The translations under genes were made by a program, and so were the position numbers. 64,000 nucleotides of DNA, taken from the NCBI GenBank assembly GCA_016709875.1, contig JADJLZ010000006.1, positions 1 to 64,000 of the forward strand, read 5' to 3'. Origin of the DNA: Planctomycetota bacterium. GTDB taxonomy: Bacteria; Planctomycetota; UBA1135; GCA-002686595. The notes below the pieces were generated by a model that made no database searches, was not told where the DNA came from, and saw only the letters and a program-made list of their open reading frames with translations. Positions 20,945 through 32,585 of the stretch are shown piece by piece (within the stretch, counting starts at the first letter, position 1; every line of letters starts with the position of its first letter).

Positions 20945-23194
20945 ATGTCGTCAGTGCCCCCTCCCAAGTCAGGACGACGGCTTGCCCTGCTCGCGCTCTT
21001 GGGCGCGGCGCCTGCGCTGCATGCGCAGGAGGCCTCGCAGCAGCCCGCGCTGACACTCGAGCGGCCCGGCGGACCGCGCATCGCGCTCGTGCTCTCGAGC
21101 GGCGGCGCGCGCGGACTCGCGCACGCGGGCGCGCTCGAGGCCCTGGAGGAACTGCGCGTCCCCGTCGACCTCGTGGTCGGATCCGAGACCGGGGCGCTGG
21201 TCGGCGGCCTGTACGCCGCGGGCATGACGCCGGATGAGATCGCGCGCGCGCTCGTTTCGCGCGATTGGATCGACGCGCTCGAGGATCGCACGCCGCGGCG
21301 TTCGCTCTCCTTTCGCGCCAAGCAGGAGGACGGCGAATTCCTGATGGATCTGCCGCTGGGTTTCGGCAGCCACGGTTTGATCTTTCCGCCGGGCTTGCTG
21401 GGCGGCGAGCGGCTGCGCCTGGAGATCGCGCGCCTGGTGATGGGCTCGCTCGCCGTGCGCGATTTCGACCGGCTGCCGACGGCCTTCCGCGCGGTCGCGA
21501 CGGACCTCGACCGCGGCAGCTCCGTGGTGCTCTCGGGTGGCTCGCTCGCGACCGCGATCGAGGCGAGCTACTCGACGCCCGTGCTCTATCCGCCGGTCTC
21601 CGACGGCGATCGCCTGCTCGTGAGCGGCGCGCTCGGCGATCCGCTCCCGGTCGCGGCGGCCCAGGCGCTCGGCCCGGAGGTCGTGATCGCGATCGACGTC
21701 TTCGATCCGATGCGCACTTCCGAACGCCCGGACCTGTACGAGATCGGCCTGCGCGTGCTCGGTTCGCAGGGCCAGGCGCGCGAGCAGGCGTCGCGCGCTG
21801 CGCTGCGCACGCAGGACATCCTCTGCGCGCCGGACGTGCGCGAGTTCGATTTCGGCGGCTTCGAGCGCGCGACGCGCATCGTCGCGCGCGGCCGCGAAGC
21901 CGTGCTTGCGCTGCGCGACCGGCTCGCGCCCATGGCGCTCTCGGACGCGGACTGGGCCGCGTTCCAATCCGAGCGTCGCGCGCGCACCGCGAAGCTCCCC
22001 AGGCTGGCGCGCGTGCTGGTGGACCCGAGCTGCCCGCTGGCGCTGGCGGCGCTGGGTGCGCGCATCCACAGCGTTCCGGGCGCGCGACTCGACGAGCAGA
22101 CGCTCGGGCTCGACCTCGCGCGGCTCTACGGCCTGCGCCTGTTCCAGCGCGTCAACCTCGAACTGCGGGACGTCGACCCCGAGCGCGCGGACCTGTTCGT
22201 CTCCACCGAAGAACTGCCCACGGCCCCGCTGCACTGGCGACTGGGAATGCAGGGCGAGTTCACCGCCGGCGGCGACGTGAATTTCGTGGCGGGCGTCGGC
22301 CTGCGCTACGCGCCCACCGACGAGCGCGGTTCGGAGTGGAGCGCGCGCGCAGAGGTCGGCAACCGCTTCCGTTTCGCCTTCGAGCACCGCCAGGCGATCG
22401 ACGCAGCCGGCGAGTGGTTTGTCGCGCCCGCAGCCGAGTGGAGCCGCACGCCGGTCAACCTCGACCTGGGTTCGCTCGGCTCGGCGCAGTACCAGGTCGA
22501 GGCGCTGCGGCTCGGACTGGACCTCGTGCACGAGTTCGCCGAGAGCTGGGAGGTGCGCGTGGGCGCGCTGTGGTACACGGGCGCGGTCTCGCTCGCGATC
22601 GGCGATCCCTCGCTGGACCTGGACACGAGCATCCAGGGCGGCGGCGGCCAGTTGCGGCTCGCGCAGGACTCGCTCGACGACACGGCCTTCCCGCGCACGG
22701 GCTCGCGCCTGACTTCCTCGTGGTTCGTACCCGCCGACGCCATCGAGCCCGGCCAGGACGAACTGGTGGAGGTGCGCCTGGACCACGCGCTCGAGACCGG
22801 CCGCGGCTCGCTGGTGATCGGCGCTGAGCTGGACACGGTCACCGGCAGCAATGGCAACGTGCAGAGCTTCTTCCCGCTGGGCGGATTTCTGCGTCTTTCC
22901 GGCCTGCACGCCGACGAGATCAGCGGCCCGACCGCGCTGCTCGGCCGCGCGGTCTACCTCTATCCGTTCGCGGAGCGCGGGCTGCAGCGCAAGCCTGTCT
23001 CCTGGTACGCCGGGGTCTCGCTCGAGGCGGGCAATATCTTCGACCGGCTCTCCGACGTGCGCGCAGGCGAATTGCGCCTGGGCGGCTCGCTGTTCCTGGG
23101 TGTCGATACGCTGGCCGGGCCGCTGTACCTGGGATTGGGATCGACCGAGAGCGCTGGAACGAACCTGTTCTTCGTGCTCGGACGCCAGTTCTGA
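20945..23194 (+). CDS. Patatin-like / Omp85 outer-membrane fusion (type Vd-like) with catalytic residues replaced
   Basis: A 749-residue protein: signal peptide ending HAQ (about 28), patatin domain (45-330), POTRA-like segment (about 345-425) and a beta-barrel region to the C-terminal F. The glycine-rich oxyanion loop SSGGARG is kept (51-57). The nucleophile motif GxSxG is GSETG (79-83), with Glu81 where Ser is needed, and the DGG/DGA motif is SGA (227-229), with Ser where Asp is needed. The Ser-Asp dyad is thus lost. The architecture matches PlpD-type phospholipases, but this copy is probably a pseudo-enzyme with a binding or assembly role. It is coupled to the lipoprotein gene before it. 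Confidence 0.88.
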   Translation: MSSVPPPKSGRRLALLALLGAAPALHAQEASQQPALTLERPGGPRIALVLSSGGARGLAHAGALEALEELRVPVDLVVGSETGALVGGLYAAGMTPDEIARALVSRDWIDALEDRTPRRSLSFRAKQEDGEFLMDLPLGFGSHGLIFPPGLLGGERLRLEIARLVMGSLAVRDFDRLPTAFRAVATDLDRGSSVVLSGGSLATAIEASYSTPVLYPPVSDGDRLLVSGALGDPLPVAAAQALGPEVVIAIDVFDPMRTSERPDLYEIGLRVLGSQGQAREQASRAALRTQDILCAPDVREFDFGGFERATRIVARGREAVLALRDRLAPMALSDADWAAFQSERRARTAKLPRLARVLVDPSCPLALAALGARIHSVPGARLDEQTLGLDLARLYGLRLFQRVNLELRDVDPERADLFVSTEELPTAPLHWRLGMQGEFTAGGDVNFVAGVGLRYAPTDERGSEWSARAEVGNRFRFAFEHRQAIDAAGEWFVAPAAEWSRTPVNLDLGSLGSAQYQVEALRLGLDLVHEFAESWEVRVGALWYTGAVSLAIGDPSLDLDTSIQGGGGQLRLAQDSLDDTAFPRTGSRLTSSWFVPADAIEPGQDELVEVRLDHALETGRGSLVIGAELDTVTGSNGNVQSFFPLGGFLRLSGLHADEISGPTALLGRAVYLYPFAERGLQRKPVSWYAGVSLEAGNIFDRLSDVRAGELRLGGSLFLGVDTLAGPLYLGLGSTESAGTNLFFVLGRQF

Positions 23195-23245
23195 GCCTTC
23201 GTACGCAGCGCCCCGCGCGGGCCGAGTTGCTACGATCGCAGCGCC

Positions 23246-25303
<2,058 letters not shown>

Positions 25304-25340
25304 CGGCTCCGACTACCATGGGGCGAGGAGAGCCCCGTCG

Positions 25341-27104
25341 ATGAGCCCCCCCCGGATCGTGGAGCCGGCCGGAAAACGTCGTACCCGTTCGCGCGGCTTC
25401 GTCGCTGCGGCGCTCGCGCAGGTGACGAGTCTGCTCGGCGCCTGCAGCCCGGCCGAGAGCGACAAGCCGGGCGCGCAGCCCGCCGCGACCCAGGCCTGGT
25501 TCGTGGATCGCGCGCACGAACTCGGCGTGGACTTCGAGTACGAGGCCGGCGCGAGCGGCAAGCGCTACATGCCCGAGATCGCCGGCGCGGGAGTGGCGCT
25601 CTTCGACGCGGATGGCGACGGCCGCCTCGACCTGTTCTTCCCCAACGGCAACCGCGAGCTCCCGTTGAGCAAGGGCAGCGGCGCCGTCCTCGACCGGCTC
25701 TACCTCGCGCGCGGCAGCGGGGAGAAGGGTTTCGTCGATCCGGGACCCGCCTGCGGCCTGACCGACCCCGACTACAGCATGGGTGTCGCGATCGGCGACA
25801 TCGACGACGACGGCGACCGCGATCTGCTGCTCACCAACCTCGAGGGCGTGCGGCTGTACCGCAACGACGGGCAGGGACACTTCGAGGACGCGACCGCGGC
25901 GCTGGGCCTGCAGGTCTCGGGCTGGTGCACCTCGTGCTCCTTCGTCGACTACGACCGCGACGGCTATCTCGACCTCTTCATCGCGCGCTACCTCGAGTTC
26001 GATCCCCAGCTGCACTGCACCAACAAGAACAGCCGGCCGGACTACTGCGGTCCGAAGGCCTACCCGCCGGTCTCCGACGTGCTGCTGCACAACGAGGGCG
26101 GCACGCACTTCACCGACGTCTCCGGGCCGGCCGGGATGAACTCCGTGCGCGCGCCCGGATTGGGGGTCGTGTGCGCGGATTTCGACGCCGACGGCTGGGT
26201 GGACATCTATGTCGCGAACGACGGCTACGCCAACCACATGTGGCTGAACGGCCACGACGGGAGCTTCCACGAGGCGGCCTTCGAGCTGGGTGTGGCGCTC
26301 AACATGTCGGGCCACGCCGAAGCCGGCATGGGCGTCGTCGCTGCGGACTTCGACGGCGACGGGACGCTCGACTTGTTCATCACGCACCTGGCGGACGAGA
26401 GCAACATCCTCTACCTCTCGCGCGGGCCCGGGAAGGGCTATCGCGATGCGACCGGCCGCAGCGGCGCGGGCGCCTCGAGCATGCCGTTCACCGGCTTTGG
26501 AGTCGTCGCCTTCGACGCGGATCTCGACGGCGACCTCGACCTCGTCGTCGCCAACGGCCGCGTGAACCGCGCCGACCCGCGCGCGGATTCGAGCGCTCCT
26601 TCTCCCTGGGACGAACTCGCCGAACCGAACCTGTTCTACCTGAACGACGGCAGCGCGCACTTTGCGCTCGCCCCCGAGCAGGCGGGCGAGCTCGCGCGCG
26701 CGGTGGAGGTCTCGCGCGGCCTCGCGCTGGGGGACATCGACGACGACGGCGATCTAGACCTCGTCGTCGCGAACACCGCCAGCCGAGCGCGCGTCTACGT
26801 CAACGAGGCCCCGCGTGCTGGCCACTGGCTGCGCGTGCGGGCGGTCGATCCGCGCTACCGGCGCGAGGCGCTCGGCGCTCTCGTCACGCTGCACGCAGGC
26901 GGACGCAGCTTCCTGCGCTGCATCGAGTCGAGCTCGAGCTATCTCTCGAGCAGCGACTCGCGCGCGCACTTCGGCCTGGGGCCGGCCCAAGCGGTCGAAT
27001 CGATCGAGGTGCTCTGGCCCGACGGGCTGCGCGAACGATTCTCCTCGCCCGGCGTCGACCGCACGCTGGAACTCGTGCGCGGCGGCGGAACGGAGGCGAA
27101 GTGA
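25341..27104 (+). CDS. CRTAC-type lipoprotein with FG-GAP/VCBS repeats and ASPIC/UnbV domain
   Basis: A 587-residue exported protein. A twin-basic N-terminus leads to lipobox LGAC (Cys35), followed by about six FG-GAP/VCBS repeats with calcium-binding-type loops (DADGDGRLDLFF, DIDDDGDRDLLL, DYDRDGYLDLFI, DFDADGWVDIYV, DFDGDGTLDLFI, DADLDGDLDLVV, DIDDDGDLDLVV). The C-terminal ASPIC/UnbV domain ends with SRAHFGLGPAQAVESIEVLWPDG. These repeats usually build an extracellular beta-propeller. The TPR gene that follows overlaps its stop (GTGA). Its substrate and partners are unknown. Confidence 0.9.
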   Translation: MSPPRIVEPAGKRRTRSRGFVAAALAQVTSLLGACSPAESDKPGAQPAATQAWFVDRAHELGVDFEYEAGASGKRYMPEIAGAGVALFDADGDGRLDLFFPNGNRELPLSKGSGAVLDRLYLARGSGEKGFVDPGPACGLTDPDYSMGVAIGDIDDDGDRDLLLTNLEGVRLYRNDGQGHFEDATAALGLQVSGWCTSCSFVDYDRDGYLDLFIARYLEFDPQLHCTNKNSRPDYCGPKAYPPVSDVLLHNEGGTHFTDVSGPAGMNSVRAPGLGVVCADFDADGWVDIYVANDGYANHMWLNGHDGSFHEAAFELGVALNMSGHAEAGMGVVAADFDGDGTLDLFITHLADESNILYLSRGPGKGYRDATGRSGAGASSMPFTGFGVVAFDADLDGDLDLVVANGRVNRADPRADSSAPSPWDELAEPNLFYLNDGSAHFALAPEQAGELARAVEVSRGLALGDIDDDGDLDLVVANTASRARVYVNEAPRAGHWLRVRAVDPRYRREALGALVTLHAGGRSFLRCIESSSSYLSSSDSRAHFGLGPAQAVESIEVLWPDGLRERFSSPGVDRTLELVRGGGTEAK

Positions 27105-28081
27105 GCGCGAGCAGGCTCTGGCCGTACCTCTTGTTGCTCGTATGCCTCGCCGCAGCGGGCGCCGCGCTGCTCTCGAAGCGCCCGCCGAAGCTCACCCCGC
27201 CGACCGTCGCGCCGACCCCTGCGGTCCCGAACCCACCGCTTGCGGAGCTCGAAGCTCCGGTGCAGGAGATCCTCGCGGCCTCGCGCAAGGGCGTCGTCGA
27301 GGCGCCCGCGTCGGCCAACGCGTGGGGCTGGTACGCGGCGGTGCTCGACGCGCACCAGTACTCGGCCGAGGCGCAGGTGTGCTACCGCCGCGCGCGCGAG
27401 CTCGCGCCCAGGGACAAGCGCTTCGCCTACAACTACGCGATTCTGCTCGACACGCTCGGAGGCGAGCCCGAACGCAGCATCGAGCTCCTGCGCATCGTCG
27501 AGGACCAGGATCCGGGCTATCCGCCCGTGCACGTGCGCATGGCGCACAGCCTCTCGCGCAAGGGGGATGCGGCCGGATCCGCGGCCGAGTACCGCCGCGC
27601 GCTCGAACTCGATCCCGCGCTCACGATCGCGCGCCGTGGACTCGGACGCATCCTGCTCGACCTCGAGCAGTTCGACGAGGCGCAGCGCGAGCTCGATCGC
27701 GTCGTCGCAGCGGTCCCCGGCGACGGTCCGACGCACGCGGCGCTCGCGCAGCTGTACACCGAGCACGGCGAAACGGAGCGCGCCGCCGCCGCCTCGAAGC
27801 TCGCGCGCGATCTGCCCGACGCTCTGACACTGCCGGATCCGCTGCACTTCATCGTCCTGGAGCAGGGGCGCAGCGCGCGCCTGGCGACCGCGCGAGCCGA
27901 GGGCCGCATGCTCGACGGCGACTTTGCAGGCGCGGCGGCGGACTACGAGATCGTCCTGCGCACGCGCGCGCAGGATCCGAAGATCCACGAGCGCCTCGCC
28001 CAGGCGTACCAGCGCCTGGGGAAGACCGCGCGCGCGCAGGCGGAGCTCGCCGAGGCCAAGCGCCTGCGCGAAAAGCCCTGA
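27101..28081 (+). CDS. Membrane-anchored TPR protein
   Basis: A 326-residue protein starting at GTG 27101, which overlaps the CRTAC stop. One N-terminal membrane helix (about 6-24) is followed by a Pro/Thr-rich linker (28-50) and then several tetratricopeptide repeats. Recognisable ones include NAWGWYAAVLDAHQYSAEAQ, PVHVRMAHSLSRKGDAAGSA, PALTIARRGLGRILLDLEQF, PTHAALAQLYTEHGETERAA and PKIHERLAQAYQRLGKTARA. Such repeats mediate protein binding. The coupling suggests a stable partner of the CRTAC protein on the outer face of the membrane. Confidence 0.8.
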   Translation: MSASRLWPYLLLLVCLAAAGAALLSKRPPKLTPPTVAPTPAVPNPPLAELEAPVQEILAASRKGVVEAPASANAWGWYAAVLDAHQYSAEAQVCYRRARELAPRDKRFAYNYAILLDTLGGEPERSIELLRIVEDQDPGYPPVHVRMAHSLSRKGDAAGSAAEYRRALELDPALTIARRGLGRILLDLEQFDEAQRELDRVVAAVPGDGPTHAALAQLYTEHGETERAAAASKLARDLPDALTLPDPLHFIVLEQGRSARLATARAEGRMLDGDFAGAAADYEIVLRTRAQDPKIHERLAQAYQRLGKTARAQAELAEAKRLREKP

Positions 28082-28170
28082 AAAGGAGCGCTTCCCTGGG
28101 TCGCGCGATCCGCGCAGCAAGCGTAGCCTCGGAGACAACGCCACGTGCACGGTTCCGGAGGGCCGTTCTC

Positions 28171-29442
28171 ATGCGCCAACACTTCCCGCGACTTCTCGTT
28201 GCCCTGCTCGGTCTTGTCCTCGCGACCCCCGCCAGCGCGGGAGTGCTCGTCGTCGCGCCCTCGGGCGCCCCGTTCACCACGATCCAGGCCGCTGTCGATG
28301 CGTCCGTCGATGGTGACACCATCCTGGTCAAGTCCGGCGCCTACCCCGGCAACGTGAGCATCGACGGTCGAGGGATCTCGATCGTCGGAGATCCGGCGGG
28401 CACGGCCACGGTCACCGGCGCGATCAGCGTGCAGAACATCGGCGCGGGAAAGACCGTGCTGCTCGAGGATTTTCGGTTCCTGACGCAGACGCTCGGCTCC
28501 GTGCACATCCAGAACTGCGCGGGCAGCGTGCGGCTCGAGGCGCTCACGAGCCTCCCGCAGAGCGTTTCCATGGGGGACGCGCTGGTGGTCCTGGGCTGCG
28601 CGGACGTCGGGATCCTGCGCTGCAATCTGTTCGGCAGCCATTCGTGCCTCTTCCCCTGCCCGGCGACGAGCGGCCTTGTCGCCACGAACTCGAACGTCGC
28701 GGTCTACGACTCGCTGCTGCAAGGCGGCGTCGGCTCGGCCGCGTTCTACATTGGAACCGGCGGCAGCTCGCTGCCTGCCCTGGAGGGAGGCGTCGGCTGC
28801 GTGCTCTCGGGGACGGGGAGCTTTTTCGCCTCGAACACGACCGTGCTCGGCGGCCGGGGAGGACAGGGACTCCCGGGCACCTGCTTCCCGTTCCAGTCCA
28901 ATGGCGGACCGGGCGCCCAGGGCGGAACGGGGATGTCGGTCGCTCCCGGGGTCTCTGCTTGGCTGATCGGAATCTCACCGCTCGGCGGCCTGGGTGGGGC
29001 CGGCGGCGCGGGCGCGACCTCCTGCGGAACCTCGGCCGGGCCGACCGGGCCAGCTGGAACCGACATGACCGGTCTGGCGAACTCCTTCCTGGGGGCGTCG
29101 CGGGTACTCGCCTGCGCGGCGCACCTGCGCGAGTCGAACGCACTCCCGCTGACCCTCCAGGGCCAGCCGGGTGACCTGGTCTGGATCCGGGCGGGATTCG
29201 GGGCATCGTGGAGCCTGAACCCCGCGATGCAGGGGGTCGCGCTCTTCGAAACCGGCGCCCGACGCGCCTTTTTGGGGGTCGTCCCCGCCAGCGGAACGCT
29301 GCAGACGAGCCTGTCTTTCGGCGACCTCGGGCTCGGGGTGGAGGCCCGCACCTACCACTTCCAGGCGATCTTCCGCGACCTCGCCGGCGCCACGCACCTG
29401 GGCAGCGCGGCCTCCGTCGTCGTGCTCGACTCGGCCTACTGA
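28171..29442 (+). CDS. Secreted right-handed beta-helix-like protein, glycine-rich
   Basis: A 423-residue protein with a clear signal peptide (LLVALLGLVLATPASA). It continues with GAPFTTIQAAVDASVDGDTI, the usual opening of right-handed beta-helix (pectate-lyase-like) domains, and a cysteine-containing helix body. A glycine-rich low-complexity part (about 230-300: GGRGGQGLPG, GGLGGAGGAGA) precedes a C-terminal beta domain ending SAASVVVLDSAY. No catalytic residues are identifiable. It is expected outside the cell or in the periplasm. The ATG at 28171 begins the signal peptide; the next operon has its own promoter 30 bases after the stop. Confidence 0.7.
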   Translation: MRQHFPRLLVALLGLVLATPASAGVLVVAPSGAPFTTIQAAVDASVDGDTILVKSGAYPGNVSIDGRGISIVGDPAGTATVTGAISVQNIGAGKTVLLEDFRFLTQTLGSVHIQNCAGSVRLEALTSLPQSVSMGDALVVLGCADVGILRCNLFGSHSCLFPCPATSGLVATNSNVAVYDSLLQGGVGSAAFYIGTGGSSLPALEGGVGCVLSGTGSFFASNTTVLGGRGGQGLPGTCFPFQSNGGPGAQGGTGMSVAPGVSAWLIGISPLGGLGGAGGAGATSCGTSAGPTGPAGTDMTGLANSFLGASRVLACAAHLRESNALPLTLQGQPGDLVWIRAGFGASWSLNPAMQGVALFETGARRAFLGVVPASGTLQTSLSFGDLGLGVEARTYHFQAIFRDLAGATHLGSAASVVVLDSAY

Positions 29443-29473
29443 GCAAGGAAGCTGCGGAATGGAGGGGGGATCG

Positions 29474-29502
29474 TTGACTCCCTCGTCCCGTCTATGTATC
29501 TT
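29474..29502 (+). promoter_or_regulatory. Promoter of the S10 ribosomal operon
   Basis: TTGACT (29474-29479), a 17-base spacer and TATCTT (29497-29502) make one of the best consensus matches in the window. It lies 132 bases before rpsJ. The leader after it contains a 12-base perfect palindrome GCCGACGTCGGC (29535-29546), a possible regulator site or small hairpin. Confidence 0.65.
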
Positions 29503-29633
29503 CCTCGCCCCTTTGCCTCAGGGCCCCCGAACCCGCCGACGTCGGCGTGAAGAGGGATCGTCCCGAGGAACAGGGTGTCATTCCGACCACAGAACACCTT
29601 TCGCGCTCGGCGCGGAAGACAGCAGAAGAACAC

Positions 29634-29939
<306 letters not shown>

Positions 29940-29948
29940 GCGCCTCGA

Positions 29949-29979
29949 GCGCGACGCCGCCGGATCGCGGGCGTCGCGT
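29949..29979 (+). promoter_or_regulatory. Hairpin in the rpsJ-rplC spacer
   Basis: GCGACGCC (29951-29958) pairs with GGCGTCGC (29970-29977), extendable by two pairs at the base, with an 11-base loop. It sits in the 202-base gap between rpsJ and rplC, which otherwise shows no gene. No T tract follows; an autoregulatory or processing role is possible but unsupported. Confidence 0.35.
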
Positions 29980-30141
29980 TGGATGCAGGGGGCACTCGTC
30001 CCCGACGCACGACAGCAACTCCGCAAGCACTCTCCCCTCCGACGATCCAAGACAATCGACGCCGCGTGGCCAGGCTCAAGGCCCTCCCGATGTGGGGGGG
30101 CAACTGGTCGAACCGGCGAGACAGCACCAGTTCGAGGCATC

Positions 30142-30780
30142 ATGACGCTGATCCTAGGACGCAAGCGCGGCATGACTCAGCTCTTCGCTGAGGATGGCAC
30201 CGTCACGGGCGTGACGGTCGTCGAAGCCGGTCCGTGCGTGATCACCCAGGTCCGAAGCCAGGAGCAGGACGGCTACGACGCCGTCCAGCTCGGGTTCGAG
30301 GACGTGGCGGACAAGCGCGCCGCCAAGCCGCAGCTCGGCCACTTCAAGAAGGCCGCCTGCGCGCCCAAGCGCTTCATGCGCGAGGAGCGCCTGGAGAAGC
30401 CCGCCGAAAAGAAGGTCGGCGAGACGCTCGACTGCACCCAGTTCAAGGTCGGAGACGTCGTGGACGTCGTCGGCACGATGAAGGGCCGCGGTTTCGCCGG
30501 CACGATCAAGCGCCACGGCTACCACCGTGGCCCCGAAACGCACGGTTGCATGAACGTGCGTCAGCCCGGTTCGCTCGCCAGCCGTCGTATCGGCAAGGTC
30601 GTCAAGGGCAAGCGCCTGGGTGGCCACTACGGCAACTCGCGCCACACCAGCAAGAACCTCGTGGTGATGCACGTCGATCCGGCGCGCAACCTGCTGTTCC
30701 TGAAGGGCGCCGTCGCAGGTCCCGCCAACGGCTTCGTGCAGGTGTGCAGCGCGCGCACGCCCAAGATCAAGAAGGGCTGA
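30142..30780 (+). CDS. rplC: Ribosomal protein L3
   Basis: A 212-residue 50S assembly-initiator protein. The N-terminus MTLILGRKRGMTQLFAEDG and the central signature TKRHGYHRGPETHG-like block (FAGTIKRHGYHRGP) and GSLASRRIGKVVKGKRLGGHYG are intact. The ATG at 30142 was chosen for this conserved beginning. rplD follows after five bases. Confidence 0.97.
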   Translation: MTLILGRKRGMTQLFAEDGTVTGVTVVEAGPCVITQVRSQEQDGYDAVQLGFEDVADKRAAKPQLGHFKKAACAPKRFMREERLEKPAEKKVGETLDCTQFKVGDVVDVVGTMKGRGFAGTIKRHGYHRGPETHGCMNVRQPGSLASRRIGKVVKGKRLGGHYGNSRHTSKNLVVMHVDPARNLLFLKGAVAGPANGFVQVCSARTPKIKKG

Positions 30781-30785
30781 GCACG

Positions 30786-31424
30786 ATGAAGGTCAAGAAT
30801 TACAAGGCAGGCAAGGTCGGCTCCGTGGAGCTCGACAGCGCGCCGTTCGGCGAGAAGGTCCTTTGGCGCACGCTGAAGGACGCGATGGACATGTACGCCG
30901 CGAACGAGCGCCAGGGCACGGTCAAGACCAAGGGCCGCAGCGAGGTCGCCTACTCGCGCAAGAAGCTCTGGAAGCAGAAGCACACCGGGCGCGCGCGCTC
31001 GGGTGACCGCAAGAACCCGGTCTGGCGCGGCGGCGGCACGATCTTCGGGCCCCTGCCCCGCGACTGGAGCTACCACATGCCGATCAAGGCGCGCCGCGTC
31101 GCGCTGAAGAGCGCTGTGCTCGGCAAGCTCAAGGACGAGGAAGTCGTGCTCTTCGAGGTGCCCAAGCTCGACAAGCCCTCCTCGAAGACCGTGCGCAAGG
31201 TGATCGACGATCTGGGCACGCCGCGGCGCGTGCTGTTCGTGCTCCTCGCGCGCAACGAGGCTTTCTGGAAGTCGGCGCGCAACTTCCCTGGCGTGCAGGT
31301 GCGCACCGCGGACGAAGTTTGCGCGATCGACGTGCTGCGCGCGACGATCGTCGTTTCCGAGAAGGAGGCGCTCGACTCGCTCGCCACGCGCCTGGCCAAG
31401 ACCACCAAGGCAGGTGTCGCATGA
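30786..31424 (+). CDS. rplD: Ribosomal protein L4
   Basis: A 212-residue protein lining the exit tunnel; in E. coli it also controls the S10 operon. The conserved loop KLWKQKHTGRARSGDRKNPVWRGG is split here only by normal variation (the signature QKHTGRARSG is present), followed by FGPLPRDWSYHMP. The stop overlaps the rplW start (ATGA). Confidence 0.96.
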   Translation: MKVKNYKAGKVGSVELDSAPFGEKVLWRTLKDAMDMYAANERQGTVKTKGRSEVAYSRKKLWKQKHTGRARSGDRKNPVWRGGGTIFGPLPRDWSYHMPIKARRVALKSAVLGKLKDEEVVLFEVPKLDKPSSKTVRKVIDDLGTPRRVLFVLLARNEAFWKSARNFPGVQVRTADEVCAIDVLRATIVVSEKEALDSLATRLAKTTKAGVA

Positions 31425-31711
31425 CCGCGATCGAACAGCTCTACAACGTCATCCGTGAACCGCTCCTCACCGAGAAGGGCACGGACGACCGTGCGCGCCG
31501 CAACGCGTACCACTTCCGCGTCCCGGCCGAAGCCAACAAGATCGAGATCCGCCAGGCCGTCGAGAAGCTCTTCAAGGTCAAGGTGCTCAGCGTCAACACG
31601 CTGCGCGTGACCCAGAAGGTGCGCCGCCGCGGCTACTCTGCCGGCCTGACTCCCGCGTGGAAGAAGGCCATGGTCGTCCTCAAGGAAGGCGACACCATCG
31701 AGGTGATCTGA
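31421..31711 (+). CDS. rplW: Ribosomal protein L23
   Basis: A 96-residue protein at the tunnel exit, the docking site for trigger factor and SRP. Signatures are VIREPLLTEKGTD, AYHFRVPAEANKIEIRQAVE and LFKVKVLSVNTLRV. The ATG overlaps the rplD stop by four bases. The gap to rplB is 34 bases. Confidence 0.95.
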   Translation: MTAIEQLYNVIREPLLTEKGTDDRARRNAYHFRVPAEANKIEIRQAVEKLFKVKVLSVNTLRVTQKVRRRGYSAGLTPAWKKAMVVLKEGDTIEVI

Positions 31712-31745
31712 GCCTCGGTGCTCTGAGGCCGAAAGCAAACCAACC

Positions 31746-32582
31746 ATGGGTATCAAGTTCTATCGCCCCACATCTCCCGGCCGTCGCGACGGCAGCGTGC
31801 TCGACTACGCCGAGATCACGAAGACGGAGCCGGAGAAGAGCCTCCTCGAGGCCTACCCGCAGACCGGCGGACGCAACAACCACGGCCACATCACGCGGCG
31901 CCACAGCGGTGGCGGCAACAAGCGGATGTACCGCATCGTCGACTTCAAGCGCGACAAGGACGGGATTCCGGCCAAGGTCGCGGCGATCGAGTACGACCCG
32001 TGCCGCACCGCCTTCATCGCGCTGCTGCACTACGCCGACGGCGAGAAGCGCTACATCCTCGCGCCCGCGGGCGTGACGGTGGGGCAGACGCTCATGTCGG
32101 GCAAGGGCTCGGAGCCGCAGACCGGCAACAGCATGCAGCTGGGTGACATCCCCGTGGGCCTCGAGATCCACAACATCGAGCTGCGCGTCGGCAAGGGCGG
32201 CCAGATGGTCCGCAGCGCCGGCGGCTGGGCTCAGCTGCAGGCCAAGGAAGGCGCTCACGCGATCATCAAGCTGCCCTCCGAAGAGCTGCGCAAGGTGCAC
32301 CTCACGTGCCGCGCGACGATCGGCCGGCTCTCCAACGCCGACCACCAGAACGTCAAGCTCGGCAAGGCCGGACGCAATCGCCACCTCGGCATCCGTCCGA
32401 CCGTGCGCGGCACGGCCATGAACCCGGTCGACCACCCGATGGGCGGCGGCGAAGGCCGCACCGCTGGCGGTCGCCACCCCTGCTCGCCGTCCGCCGTGCT
32501 CGCCAAGGGCGGCAAGACGCGTCGCAGGAAGAACCCGACCAACCGATTCATCCTCCGCCGCCGGAAGAAGGGCGCGCACTGA
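31746..32582 (+). CDS. rplB: Ribosomal protein L2
   Basis: A 278-residue protein needed for subunit joining and peptidyl transfer. The start MGIKFYRPTSPGRRDGS, the central GGQMVRSAGGWAQL and the C-terminal GTAMNPVDHPMGGGEGRT, containing the conserved histidine-rich loop, are present. Length is standard. It is followed after three bases by rpsS. Confidence 0.98.
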   Translation: MGIKFYRPTSPGRRDGSVLDYAEITKTEPEKSLLEAYPQTGGRNNHGHITRRHSGGGNKRMYRIVDFKRDKDGIPAKVAAIEYDPCRTAFIALLHYADGEKRYILAPAGVTVGQTLMSGKGSEPQTGNSMQLGDIPVGLEIHNIELRVGKGGQMVRSAGGWAQLQAKEGAHAIIKLPSEELRKVHLTCRATIGRLSNADHQNVKLGKAGRNRHLGIRPTVRGTAMNPVDHPMGGGEGRTAGGRHPCSPSAVLAKGGKTRRRKNPTNRFILRRRKKGAH

Positions 32583-32585
32583 TCC

